DNA of 64,000 nt from GCA-020356105 sp964347475 (GTDB lineage Bacteria; Pseudomonadota; Alphaproteobacteria; UBA8366; JADFVY01), in NCBI GenBank assembly GCA_964347475.1, contig CAYFYY010000001.1, positions 49,505 to 113,504 on the forward strand, given 5' to 3'. Both the position numbers and the translations under genes were made by a program. The notes below the pieces were generated by a model, which saw nothing but the letters and a program-made list of their open reading frames with translations, did no database searches and was not told the DNA's origin. Shown here piece by piece: positions 16,267-23,880 of this stretch; position 1 is the first letter of the stretch; each line of letters begins with the position of its first letter.

Positions 16267-17157
16267 ATGACCCGCCGGATCGTCGCGCTCCTCCTGCTGG
16301 TCGGCGTTGCCCACGGGTCGGCGCTGGCCGGGGATGGCGATTTCACGCATGGCCTGTTGTGGCGCATCGAGTCGGCGGGGACGGCGCCGAGCTATCTGTT
16401 CGGGACCATGCACTCGGCCGACCCGGCGGTCGCAACGCCGCCCGATGCGCTGCGACGGGTTCTGGACGACGTCGACAGCCTGACCATCGAGGTGGTGCTG
16501 GATGACGCCGCGAACACGGCGTTGGCGCACGCGACGCTGCTGCCGGAGGAACGGCGCCTCGGCGACATCGTCGGGCCCGAGCGGCTGCGCCGGGTGGTGG
16601 AGACCGGCGCGCGATACGGCATCCCGGCGGAGCAGATCGAAAGGTTCCGGCCCTGGGCGCTGCAGCTGATGTTCAGCCTGCCGCCGGCCGAGATCGAGCG
16701 CCAGGCGAAGGGCGGGCTGTTCCTCGACAAGGTGTTGCAGCTGCGGGCCGAGGAGCGCGGCATCCCGGTGCACGGCCTCGAGACGGTCGAGGAGCAGATC
16801 GCCGCACTGGCCGGCACATCGGACGAGGAACAAGTCATTCTGCTCGATGCGGTGTTGACGCTGAACAACGAAATCGACGCCATCTTCGAGACGCTGAAGC
16901 AGCTCTACCTAACGGGCGATCTTGCCGGCCTGCACCGCATGATGCTGGAGACCACCGGCGGCGCGCCGCGCGAGCTGATCGATGCCTATACCGATCGGCT
17001 TGTGCGCGAGCGCAATCGGCGCATGGTCGATCGCCTTGCAGCGCGCCTCGCCGAGGGCAACGCGCTTATCGCCGTCGGCGCCCTCCACCTGTATGGCGAC
17101 GACGGCGTGCTGGGATTGCTGGCGCGGCGCGGCTACACGGTGACGCGGGTGGAGTGA
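16267..17157 (+). CDS. TraB/GumN family protein, exported
   Basis: A 296-residue protein with a signal peptide (residues 1-21, ending ALA). The TraB/GumN signature GTMHSADP is at residues 46-53, with further conserved elements GLETVEEQ and ALIAVGALHLYGDDGVLGLL near the C-terminus. Family members are proposed metal-dependent proteases related to TIKI (Tiki) enzymes, acting outside the cytoplasm. It lies 60 bp after the ATP-grasp gene and probably shares its transcript, so it may process the product of that cluster. Function assignment beyond the family is inference. Confidence 0.85.
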   Translation: MTRRIVALLLLVGVAHGSALAGDGDFTHGLLWRIESAGTAPSYLFGTMHSADPAVATPPDALRRVLDDVDSLTIEVVLDDAANTALAHATLLPEERRLGDIVGPERLRRVVETGARYGIPAEQIERFRPWALQLMFSLPPAEIERQAKGGLFLDKVLQLRAEERGIPVHGLETVEEQIAALAGTSDEEQVILLDAVLTLNNEIDAIFETLKQLYLTGDLAGLHRMMLETTGGAPRELIDAYTDRLVRERNRRMVDRLAARLAEGNALIAVGALHLYGDDGVLGLLARRGYTVTRVE

Positions 17158-17488
17158 CGAATTTCGACGGCATGTCGCTCTTGATCGGCCGTCCAAAAAA
17201 TGTTGCCTCCAACTCCGTACATCCCGGTGAGTCTTGGTGCCGCCTAGCGTTCCGGTCAGAAACGGCGGTGGCCTTTCCAAAGGAGAGCTTCATTGCGGGG
17301 AGCACGTCAAGAATCCATCTTCGCGAACCGATGATGCCCGTTGCGACCATTGGTGCAATCTTTGCGAGACGGTCCGCAACCCGGTATATTCGAGGTTGCA
17401 GAGAAACACAGTAGGCAAGGTTTGCCGAACTGCTTGTTACCGCGGTTCCTGTAATCACGAACGCGGCTGCGACAGGGAACGCTTAAAT
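17158..17488. other. Intergenic region, no gene supported
   Basis: 331 bp between the TraB/GumN gene and the second Sel1 gene. An in-frame upstream extension of the Sel1 reading frame exists and happens to be Cys-rich, but it has no ribosome-binding site or recognisable sequence. I see no terminator with a poly-T. The region presumably contains the promoter of the Sel1 gene. Confidence 0.5.
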
Positions 17489-18217
17489 ATGAGCACGGAA
17501 GAGAAATTCCACCGCGAGGGTGAGTTGGATGAGCTGCAGAGTCTCGCGCAACGCGGCGACGCCGAAGCCCAGTTCGATCTCGCCGTGCTCTATATGTGGG
17601 GACGTGGCGTAGCACCCGATTTGCCGAAAGCCGCGCAACTGTTCGAACTGGCCGCAATAAAAGGTCACGAATATGCACAGTGCAACCTTGCCTCCCTCTA
17701 CGTTGAGGGAATGGGAGTTGCGCAGGATTACGCGAAGGCCATGTTCTGGTTTCGGCAGGCGGCGGAGCAGGGTAACGCGCGGGCGCAGTGCACGGTCGGT
17801 CACTTTCATTATCTCGGGATCGGCGCGCCGCAGGATTACGCTGAAGCGCTCCGGTGGTTCCGACTTGCCGCAAGCCAGCATGACCCTCGTGGCCAGCATT
17901 TCGTCGGCGTCATGCACGATAAAGGCGAAGGGACCGCCAAGGACGTTGCCGAAGCTCTGCGGTGGTATCGAATGGCTGCCGAGCAGGATTTGCCACTGGG
18001 ACAATTGGCGTTGGCATGGAAATATTACAAAGGTGACGGCGTCGAGCAGGATCTGCCCCGCGCCTACGCCTGGTCTTCGTTGGCCGCCGACGCGACAGAG
18101 GTCGAGCTGGCGGGTCGTCTGTACAATGAGATTGGCAGCTTCATGACGCCCGCCCAGATAGCTGACGGCTCGCGTTTGGCGCAAGAATTGCGAAGCAGAA
18201 TTCGGGCGCGACATTAG
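17489..18217 (+). CDS. Cytoplasmic Sel1-repeat protein with about 5 repeats
   Basis: A 242-residue protein without signal peptide made almost entirely of five Sel1 repeats (from AQFDLAVLYMWGRGV to YYKGDGVEQDLPRAYAW), followed by a 40-residue helical tail (LYNEIGSFMTPAQIADGSRLAQELRSRIRARH). The start ATG 17489 has AGGGAA upstream. The repeats are more diverged than those of the protein at 11504, and the lack of a signal suggests a cytoplasmic partner. Its stop is 10 bp from the stop of the convergent HD-domain gene. Function unknown. Confidence 0.85.
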   Translation: MSTEEKFHREGELDELQSLAQRGDAEAQFDLAVLYMWGRGVAPDLPKAAQLFELAAIKGHEYAQCNLASLYVEGMGVAQDYAKAMFWFRQAAEQGNARAQCTVGHFHYLGIGAPQDYAEALRWFRLAASQHDPRGQHFVGVMHDKGEGTAKDVAEALRWYRMAAEQDLPLGQLALAWKYYKGDGVEQDLPRAYAWSSLAADATEVELAGRLYNEIGSFMTPAQIADGSRLAQELRSRIRARH

Positions 18218-18227
18218 GGATTGGACG

Positions 18228-18791
18228 CTATGTCCTCTCCGCCCCGAACGGCGGGCGCGCGAAGATCCGCCGCAGCATCGGCTCGAAGTGCTCCAGCGGC
18301 AGGGTGTCGTAGTCCGGGTCGAACGACGCCTGGTCCCATCGGTGGCAGAAATCGACCGCGGCCTGGTAGTGCGGGTGATCCCTGAAACGGTCGCGGGCGT
18401 TGCGGTCGCCACCCACGTGATGGGCGTAGTACCAGGCCTGGAAGATCCCATGATGCTTGACCACCCAGTACGTACGCTCGGACACGTACGGCTTGAGGAT
18501 CGCCGCCGCGAAGGCACTGTGATTGTATGGCGCCAACGCATCGCCGATGTCGTGCAGCAGCGCGGCCACCACCATCTCTTCCTCCGCGGCGTCGCGCAGC
18601 GCCCGGGTCGCGGTCTGCAGGCCATGCTCCTGGCGGGTCACCGCGTAGCCTCCGAACGTCTGGTCGAGGCCATGGAAATAGGCGAGTACGCGGTCCGCGA
18701 GCCCCGCCGCATAGGCGGCCTCGAGACCGTGGAGGAATTCGTACTCGTCCCGCGTGCCGTCCTCCATGCGGGTGAACCGGACGACGTCCAT
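18228..18791 (-). CDS. HD-domain protein, possibly a mixed-valent di-iron oxygenase relative
   Basis: A 187-residue HD-fold protein. Metal-binding residues visible are His56 (RQEHGLQTA), His80-Asp81 (LLHDIGD) and the His pair 113-114 (VKHHG). The combination of a Tyr at 49, Glu55-His56-x-Leu-Gln and HDIGD resembles the PhnZ/TmpB group, di-iron oxygenases of phosphonates, rather than ordinary phosphohydrolases; that reading is inference. A GGGAGGGAG site precedes ATG 18791. The class II aldolase-like gene is 35 bp upstream on the same strand, so both are probably in one operon and act on one substrate. Confidence 0.75.
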   Translation of the reverse strand: MDVVRFTRMEDGTRDEYEFLHGLEAAYAAGLADRVLAYFHGLDQTFGGYAVTRQEHGLQTATRALRDAAEEEMVVAALLHDIGDALAPYNHSAFAAAILKPYVSERTYWVVKHHGIFQAWYYAHHVGGDRNARDRFRDHPHYQAAVDFCHRWDQASFDPDYDTLPLEHFEPMLRRIFARPPFGAERT

Positions 18792-18826
18792 GGCACTCTC
18801 CCTCCCGGCTGTACGCGTGCGCGAGA

Positions 18827-19606
18827 TCAGTCGCGGTAGTCGGGTTCCTCCTCGTCGAGGATGTCCTTCATCGCCTCGAAGTGGTCGGCGGCGGCTGCCA
18901 GCGGGAACGCTGTCCACTGCCGGCAGGTCATCTCCGCCACCTCGTCGGAGGCGACGTGCAGCGGCTGGCCGGTCGACAGCGCCAGCACCTGAAGCTTGCA
19001 GGCGCGCTCCAGATAGTAGGCCTCGTCGAACGCCTCGGCTGCGCTGTGGCCGATCACCGCAACGCCGTGATTGGCCATGAACAGTACGCTCTTGCCGTCC
19101 TCGATCGCCGCGCCGATGCGCTGCCCCTCGACCGCGTCCAGCGCCATGCCGTTGAAGTTCTCGTCGTAAGCGATGCGGCCGAAAAACCGCATCGCGTTCT
19201 GGTCGATCATCTGCAGCCGGTAGTCCTTGAGACAGGCGAGCGTCGTGGCGTGGAACATGTGGGTGTGCAGGATGCAGCGCGCCGCCGGATGGGCGGCGTG
19301 GATCCGGCCGTGGATGTGCCACGCGGTCGGGTCAGCCTTGCCGGCGCCGTGGCCGATCACGTCGTCGGTGCCGTCGGCGTCGAGCAGCAGCAGCTCGCTG
19401 GCCCGGATGCGGCTGAAATGCCGGCCCTGCGGGTTCATCAGGAAGCGCCTTCCATCGCCCGATACCGCGAGGCTGAAATGGTTGGCGATGCCCTCGTGCC
19501 AGTCGAGGCGCGCGGCGATGCGGAACAGCGCGGCGAGGTCGATGCGGCCCTGGCGCTCCACTTCGTCCATCGGCGATCCGTCCGGCCTTACGGCGTGCAG
19601 CGGCAT
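18827..19606 (-). CDS. Class II aldolase/adducin family protein
   Basis: A 259-residue protein of the fuculose-aldolase/adducin fold. The zinc site is visible as His114 and His116 (ILHTHMFH) and His180 (MANHGVAV). Glu38 in DWHEGIANHFS and the phosphate-loop-like NPQGRHFS are in family positions. Members cleave phosphorylated sugars or decarboxylate small acids; the substrate here is not clear. ATG 19606 is preferred over 19639 because GGGAG lies about 12 nt upstream and the fold begins after it. It is divergent from hppD and followed by the HD-domain gene. Confidence 0.82.
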   Translation of the reverse strand: MPLHAVRPDGSPMDEVERQGRIDLAALFRIAARLDWHEGIANHFSLAVSGDGRRFLMNPQGRHFSRIRASELLLLDADGTDDVIGHGAGKADPTAWHIHGRIHAAHPAARCILHTHMFHATTLACLKDYRLQMIDQNAMRFFGRIAYDENFNGMALDAVEGQRIGAAIEDGKSVLFMANHGVAVIGHSAAEAFDEAYYLERACKLQVLALSTGQPLHVASDEVAEMTCRQWTAFPLAAAADHFEAMKDILDEEEPDYRD

Positions 19607-19812
19607 GTCCCGGCTCTCCCGATTCGCGTTCCAGCCCAACTGGCGCGATCATGCGCACGGAATGCACGGCGAATCAATACGCGGCCCAATGCCCCGACAA
19701 ACAGGTCGCGCAGGTTGGCCGGCAGCGGGCCCCGATTTGTGATCGAAAACGCGCGGCAATATGCATGCAGTTGGGGTATCCTGTCGGCACACAGTGACGG
19801 GAGCGTTGCGAG

Positions 19813-20904
19813 ATGGGTTCGACGGCTGGTGGTGCCGGCGCACCGGCGATTTCCAAAACCAACCCGGTGGGCACCGACGGGTTCGAGTTCGTCGAATACA
19901 CGGCGCCCGATACCGCAATGCTCGACGAGCTGTTCCGGTCGATGGGCTTCGTCCGGGCGGCGCGCCATCGCTCGAAGGACGTCACGTTGTACCGCCAGGG
20001 CGAGGTCAACTTCATCGTCAATGCAGAGCCGGGCAGCTTCGGTGCCGAGTTCGCGAAGGCCCATGGGCCGTCCGCCTGCGCCATGGCGTTTCGCGTCGCC
20101 GACGCGGCGCTGGCGCTGCGGCGCGCCGCGGCGCTGGGGGCGAAGCCGGTGGAAGGGCAGATCGGCCCGATGGAGGTGAACATCCCGGCCATCGCGGGCA
20201 TCGGCGGCAGCCTTCTGTATTTCGTCGACCGCTACGGGGCGCAGGGGACCATCTACGACATCGACTTCGTGCCGCTGGAGAATGACGGCGGCGGCAGTGT
20301 GGGCCTGACATACGTCGATCACCTGACGCACAATGTCGAACGCGGCAACATGGACGAGTGGGCCGGGTTCTACGAGCGTCTGTTCGGCTTTCGGGAACTC
20401 AAGTATTTCGACATCGAGGGCAAGCTGACGGGCCTGAAGTCCCGCGCCATGGTCAGCCCTTGCGGCAAGATCCGCATCCCGATCAACGAATCCTCCGACG
20501 ACAAGTCCCAGATCGAGGAGTATCTGCGCGCCTATCGCGGCGAGGGCATCCAGCACGTGGCGCTGGGCACCGACGACATCGTCGCCACGGTCGACGCGCT
20601 GAAGGCGAGGGGAATCCCGTTCATGGCGCCGCCGCCGGATACGTATTACGAGGCGGTGGACACGCGGGTCCCCGGCCACGGCGAGCCGCTCGCGGAGCTG
20701 AAACGCAACGGCATCCTGATCGACGGTGCGCCGACCGAGGGCGGCGGGCGACTGCTGCAAATCTTCACCGAGACGGTGATCGGCCCGATCTTCTTCGAGC
20801 TGATCCAGCGCAAGGGCGACGAGGGGTTCGGCGAGGGCAACTTCCGCGCCCTCTTCGAATCGATGGAGCAGGACCAGATCCGGCGCGGTGTGCTGAAGGA
20901 GTAG
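19813..20904 (+). CDS. hppD: 4-hydroxyphenylpyruvate dioxygenase
   Basis: A 363-residue Fe(II) dioxygenase that converts 4-hydroxyphenylpyruvate to homogentisate in tyrosine degradation. Two vicinal-oxygen-chelate halves are seen, and the iron ligands are His170 (YVDHLTHNV), His248 (IQHVALGTDD) and Glu329 (PIFFELIQRKGD). The length is normal for the family. No other homogentisate-pathway gene is next to it. A weak sigma-70-like promoter (TTGTGA 19737-19742, 17 bp, TATGCA 19760-19765) lies upstream. Its stop is 4 bp from the stop of the convergent mer-operon membrane-protein gene. Confidence 0.93.
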   Translation: MGSTAGGAGAPAISKTNPVGTDGFEFVEYTAPDTAMLDELFRSMGFVRAARHRSKDVTLYRQGEVNFIVNAEPGSFGAEFAKAHGPSACAMAFRVADAALALRRAAALGAKPVEGQIGPMEVNIPAIAGIGGSLLYFVDRYGAQGTIYDIDFVPLENDGGGSVGLTYVDHLTHNVERGNMDEWAGFYERLFGFRELKYFDIEGKLTGLKSRAMVSPCGKIRIPINESSDDKSQIEEYLRAYRGEGIQHVALGTDDIVATVDALKARGIPFMAPPPDTYYEAVDTRVPGHGEPLAELKRNGILIDGAPTEGGGRLLQIFTETVIGPIFFELIQRKGDEGFGEGNFRALFESMEQDQIRRGVLKE

Positions 20905-20908
20905 CCCG

Positions 20909-21334
20909 TCACTCCGCCGCGATCGCGCGGGCCCGCCGACGGATCAGCAGGTATTCGTGCAGGGTGACCCAGCCGAGCAGCAACGTTCCCGCGGCGGCGA
21001 CGTAGATGCGCACCGGCTCGAAATAGGCGAGGAGCAGTTCGCCGCCGAAGATCAGCAGCAGGATCTTGTTGCACACCGGGCAGGCGACGCCGAGAAAGGC
21101 GAGGATCCCGCCGGCGCCGGCGCCCTTTACCGAACAGAACGGCCGACGAATCGCAACATAGACGCCGGCCACGAGCGACATCGTCGCGAGCAGGGCGACC
21201 TCCCAGCCGCCGGCCGGCGTCATGCGAACGAAGACCGGGTTGTCCCACAGGGCCGCCACGGTACCGAGGAGGACGAAGCTCACCGCTGCGGTCACCGCAC
21301 CCGCCGCGATCCGTCTCGGGGTCACATGGTCCAT
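20909..21334 (-). CDS. Small membrane protein with CPVCNK motif at the end of the mer operon
   Basis: A 141-residue protein with four predicted membrane helices (about residues 10-30, 45-63, 76-98, 105-125). Cys67 lies just before helix 3, and a thiol pair C85-P-V-C88 (ACPVCNKILLLIFGGE) is inside it. Intramembrane or membrane-edge Cys pairs are typical of mercury carriers such as MerT, MerC and MerF, so a role in Hg(II) or other soft-metal transport is likely, but I do not recognise the family by name. ATG 21334 is preferred over GTG 21343, which overlaps the AGGAG ribosome-binding site. It is the last gene after merF-merA. Confidence 0.75.
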   Translation of the reverse strand: MDHVTPRRIAAGAVTAAVSFVLLGTVAALWDNPVFVRMTPAGGWEVALLATMSLVAGVYVAIRRPFCSVKGAGAGGILAFLGVACPVCNKILLLIFGGELLLAYFEPVRIYVAAAGTLLLGWVTLHEYLLIRRRARAIAAE

Positions 21335-21400
21335 GGCGGCCACTCCTTTCGGCTCTGCGATCCGGTGGCGCGACGCGCCGATGGCAACCTTGCGCCGCCC

Positions 21401-22795
21401 CTACCCGGCGCAGCAGGACAGCTTGCGAACGTCCTTCGCGAAGCCCTGGGCCGCGAGCTTCAGGCCCTCGACGGTCGTCAGATATGGGAAGACAATGGAA
21501 GCGAGGTCCTGCACGGTCAACCGCTGGCGGATCGCCAGCGCTGCGGTCTGGATGCTGTCGCCGCCCTCCGGTGCCAGAATGTGCGCACCGAGCAGCCGGT
21601 CGGAATCGGCATCCGCCACCAGCTTGACGAGGCCCCTCTTATCGCGCGCGACCAGCGCCCGCGGCAGCTGGTCGAGCGGCAGCAGCGACGTTTCGACCGC
21701 GTGCCCCGCCGCCATCGCATCCGCCTCGGTCAGCCCGACCGAGGCGGCCTGCGGGTCGGTGAAGACGACCTCGGGGATCGCGCGGTCGTCGTAGGCCGCC
21801 TCGCCGCGGCCCAGCGCGTTCAAGGCGGCGACCCGCGCCCCGTGCGCCGCCATATAGACGAACATGTCGCGGCCGGTCACGTCGCCGGCGGCATAGATGC
21901 CAGGACGTGTCGTCCGCATGTGCGCGTCGACGCGGATCCCGCCGTTAGCGGCCATCGCGATCGCCATCTCCTCGAGCCCGAGCCCTGCGGTGTTGGGCAC
22001 CCGCCCTGCGGCGGCGATCATCGTCTCGGCCCGCAGCGTGACGGCACCGTCGCCATCGGCCTCGAGGACAACCCCGGCGCCGTTTTTCCACACCGAGCCA
22101 TACGCGAGTCCGGACCGGACATCAATCCCGTCCTCGACGAAGCAGCGCGTCAGCATGGCGGATATTTCCGGCTCGCCACGCGGCAACGGCCGGCTGCGGC
22201 AAACCAGCGTTACCGTGGCGCCGGCGCGCGCCAGCATCTGCGCAAGCTCGCAGCCGATGAAGCCTGCTCCGACGATGACGGCGCTCTCCGGCAGGCGCTC
22301 CAGCGCCAGCGCCGCGGTGCTGTCGAGCCAGGGCACCCGCTCGATCCCGGGGATAGCCGGGACAGCGGGCCGCGACCCCGTCGCGATGACCACGCGCGGT
22401 GCGACGACCACCTCGCCGTCGACCTCGACGCCGCGCTCGACAAGGCGAGCTGTGCCCTCGATATAGTCGACGGAATCGTACTCGGGCAGGAGGTCCGCGT
22501 ATTTCGCCTGCCGCACCGCGGTGACGAGGTCGTCCTTGGCGGCAACCGTCGCGGCCCAGTCGTCAAGCGTCGCGCGGGCGCGGATGCCGCCGAACCGCCC
22601 CGCCCGGTTCGCCGCGTGCACGCTGTCGGTCGCGCGGAGCAGCGTCTTCGACGGCACGCACCCGACGTTGACGCACGTCCCGCCGATCAGCCCGTGCCCG
22701 ATCAGCGCCACGCGGGCCCCGCTTTCCGCGGCGGTGATGGCGGCGGAAAACCCGGCCGACCCGGCCCCGACCACCGCGATGTCGTACGCGCTCAT
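21401..22795 (-). CDS. merA: Mercuric reductase
   Basis: A 464-residue flavin disulfide reductase that reduces Hg(II) to Hg(0) with NADPH. FAD-binding VVGAGSAG is at residue 8; the redox pair is C41 and C46 (GGTCVNVGCVPSK); the NAD(P) loop is IVGAGFIGCE; and the essential C-terminal vicinal pair C461-C462 (KLSCCAG) distinguishes MerA from lipoamide dehydrogenase. The N-terminal heavy-metal-associated domain found in Tn501 MerA is absent, which is a common variant. The start overlaps the merF stop (ATGA). Transcription is from the MerR-controlled promoter at 23075-23105. Confidence 0.93.
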   Translation of the reverse strand: MSAYDIAVVGAGSAGFSAAITAAESGARVALIGHGLIGGTCVNVGCVPSKTLLRATDSVHAANRAGRFGGIRARATLDDWAATVAAKDDLVTAVRQAKYADLLPEYDSVDYIEGTARLVERGVEVDGEVVVAPRVVIATGSRPAVPAIPGIERVPWLDSTAALALERLPESAVIVGAGFIGCELAQMLARAGATVTLVCRSRPLPRGEPEISAMLTRCFVEDGIDVRSGLAYGSVWKNGAGVVLEADGDGAVTLRAETMIAAAGRVPNTAGLGLEEMAIAMAANGGIRVDAHMRTTRPGIYAAGDVTGRDMFVYMAAHGARVAALNALGRGEAAYDDRAIPEVVFTDPQAASVGLTEADAMAAGHAVETSLLPLDQLPRALVARDKRGLVKLVADADSDRLLGAHILAPEGGDSIQTAALAIRQRLTVQDLASIVFPYLTTVEGLKLAAQGFAKDVRKLSCCAG

Positions 22796-23043
22796 GTCGG
22801 ACGATCCCAGGTCCCGGCCGGATCCGATGCCGTCGCACGGCGCCACCGCAGATGGATCCCGTAGCCGAGAATCACGAGAAAAAAGGCCAGCGCCGGGAAC
22901 AGGATCAGGTCGAGCCACCAGCCGACGAATGCCGACAGGCCCAGCGCGCCCAGCGAGACGACCAGCAAGGGGGTGAAGCAGCACAGTCCCACCGCGACCG
23001 CCCCGGCACCACCGATGCCGATGAGTTTTTCGTCCTTGGCCAC
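22792..23043 (-). CDS. merF: Mercury transporter MerF
   Basis: An 83-residue inner-membrane protein with two helices that imports Hg(II) for MerA. The family signature LCCFTPLLVVSLGALGLS places the vicinal pair C21-C22 in the first helix; the second helix is LILFPALAFFLVILGYGI. The second Cys pair of plasmid MerF, near the C-terminus, is missing here. GTG 23043 is chosen: CGGAGAA is spaced 7 nt before it, and the resulting length (83) matches known MerF (81). ATGs at 23058 and 23067 lie essentially at the predicted transcript start. The stop overlaps the merA start. Confidence 0.85.
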   Translation of the reverse strand: MAKDEKLIGIGGAGAVAVGLCCFTPLLVVSLGALGLSAFVGWWLDLILFPALAFFLVILGYGIHLRWRRATASDPAGTWDRPT

Positions 23044-23074
23044 CTGTGTTCTCCGCATTGCCTCCATTCGTGCT

Positions 23075-23105
23075 AGGCTACAAGCTGTAGTCGCTACAGC
23101 TTCAA
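23075..23105 (-). promoter_or_regulatory. MerR-type promoter/operator with 19-bp spacer
   Basis: On the minus strand TTGAAG (23105-23100) and TAGCCT (23080-23075) are separated by 19 bp, the overlong spacing typical of MerR-activated promoters. A perfect 9-bp dyad AAGCTGTAG-N3-CTACAGCTT (23082-23102) fills the spacer. It lies between divergent merR and merF, so it should control both. Confidence 0.9.
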
Positions 23106-23116
23106 GGAAAATCGAC

Positions 23117-23521
23117 ATGAGCGACCTGCCGATCGGCAAGCTTGCAGCCCGCTCCGGCGTCAAAATCGAGACGATCCGCTATTACGAGCGCATCGGCATG
23201 ATCCCGCCTCCGCCGCGCAGTGCCGGCGGCCAGCGGCGCTATGCCGAGGTCCATCTGCGTCGCCTGGCCTTCGTCCGGAGGTGCCGCGAGCTCGGATTCC
23301 CGCTCGACGAGATCCGCGCGCTGCTCGACCTGGTCGACGGCGGCGATTACACCTGCGCCGAAATCCGCGAGGTGACGGTCCGTCAGCTGGAGGCGGTCCG
23401 CGCAAGGATCGCGGACTTGCGCATCATGGAGCGCACCCTGGATGCCATGGCCGCGGCCTGCGAGGGCGGGTCGGTTCCCGACTGCCCGATCATCGATGCG
23501 CTGTTCGCCGACCGACGATGA
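23117..23521 (+). CDS. merR: Mercury-responsive transcriptional regulator MerR
   Basis: A 134-residue MerR-family activator. Residues 5-45 form the winged helix (IGKLAARSGVKIETIRYYERIGM), followed by the dimerisation helix. The three cysteines that bind Hg(II) across the dimer in Tn501 MerR are at C80 (YTCAEI), C115 (AAACEGG) and C123 (PDCPII); this set separates MerR from zinc, lead or copper homologues. It is divergent from merF-merA with the operator between. ATG 23117 begins the domain without extra residues. It likely represses its own gene, as in other mer operons. Confidence 0.92.
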   Translation: MSDLPIGKLAARSGVKIETIRYYERIGMIPPPPRSAGGQRRYAEVHLRRLAFVRRCRELGFPLDEIRALLDLVDGGDYTCAEIREVTVRQLEAVRARIADLRIMERTLDAMAAACEGGSVPDCPIIDALFADRR

Positions 23522-23696
23522 GGGGTATGCAGCAGCCATCGGATCACCTTTCGGAATCCGGCGGCGGTCCTCAAATTCCGGCAGAATTCAGCGGCTTACC
23601 GCCCACCGGAACGGGTGCATAAAGGAAAGATACACCCGCGAAACGGCGCCAACCCGTTGAAAATATTAGCGCCTACTGATGTAGGTCAAATGCGGT

Positions 23697-23713
23697 GTAC
23701 ATGGTTTATGTAC
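23697..23713. promoter_or_regulatory. Candidate upstream activator site for the NtrC-type regulator
   Basis: Perfect dyad GTACAT-N5-ATGTAC, about 120 bp upstream of the sigma-54 promoter, a usual distance for enhancer sites of sigma-54 activators. The regulator at 27703-29127 is the expected binder. Only one copy is seen; enhancers are often paired. Confidence 0.5.
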
Positions 23714-23822
23714 TTCAGGCGCGAATTCGCAGCCTTCCGGCGACCGCCAACTTCGCGAGTGTCGCAACATAAGATATTGAAAGACATATATTTTCTCGTG
23801 GACATACCCGACTTGTCGCTCG

Positions 23823-23838
23823 CTGGCACGGAAGTTGC
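23823..23838 (+). promoter_or_regulatory. Sigma-54 (RpoN) promoter
   Basis: CTGGCACGGAAGTTGC matches the -24/-12 consensus (TGGCACG-N4-TTGC) at every core position with correct spacing. It is 43 nt upstream of the first gene (23881) of the receiver-protein/cytochrome operon, and an NtrC-type sigma-54 activator is encoded on the other side of that operon. Confidence 0.85.
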
Positions 23839-23880
23839 GCTTTCATTCGGCGAGAGCGCATACGCGAGCGAGGTGGCGAT

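Larger units (their letters stand above)
23522..23880. other. Regulatory intergenic region upstream of the cytochrome operon
   Basis: 359 bp without a gene, AT-rich after 23650. It contains a sigma-54 promoter (23823-23838), an upstream 6-bp dyad (23697-23713), a weak FNR-like sequence CTGAT-N4-GTCAA (23676-23689, two mismatches), and a dyad CGGGTG/CACCCG (23612-23617 and 23633-23638) that may be part of merR termination but lacks a T-run. Confidence 0.6.

Noticed and set aside
17234..17488. Cys-rich N-terminal extension of the second Sel1 protein
   Set aside because: No ribosome-binding site or signal; the ATG at 17489 with AGGGAA upstream is sufficient and the extension resembles nothing known.
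20646..21248. Open frame crossing the hppD end and the CPVC membrane gene
   Set aside because: Arg-rich shadow in another frame across two convergent genes.
23676..23689. FNR site upstream of the cytochrome operon
   Set aside because: CTGAT-N4-GTCAA has two mismatches and lies about 160 bp before a sigma-54 promoter, where FNR would not act as a normal class I or II activator. Kept only as a note.
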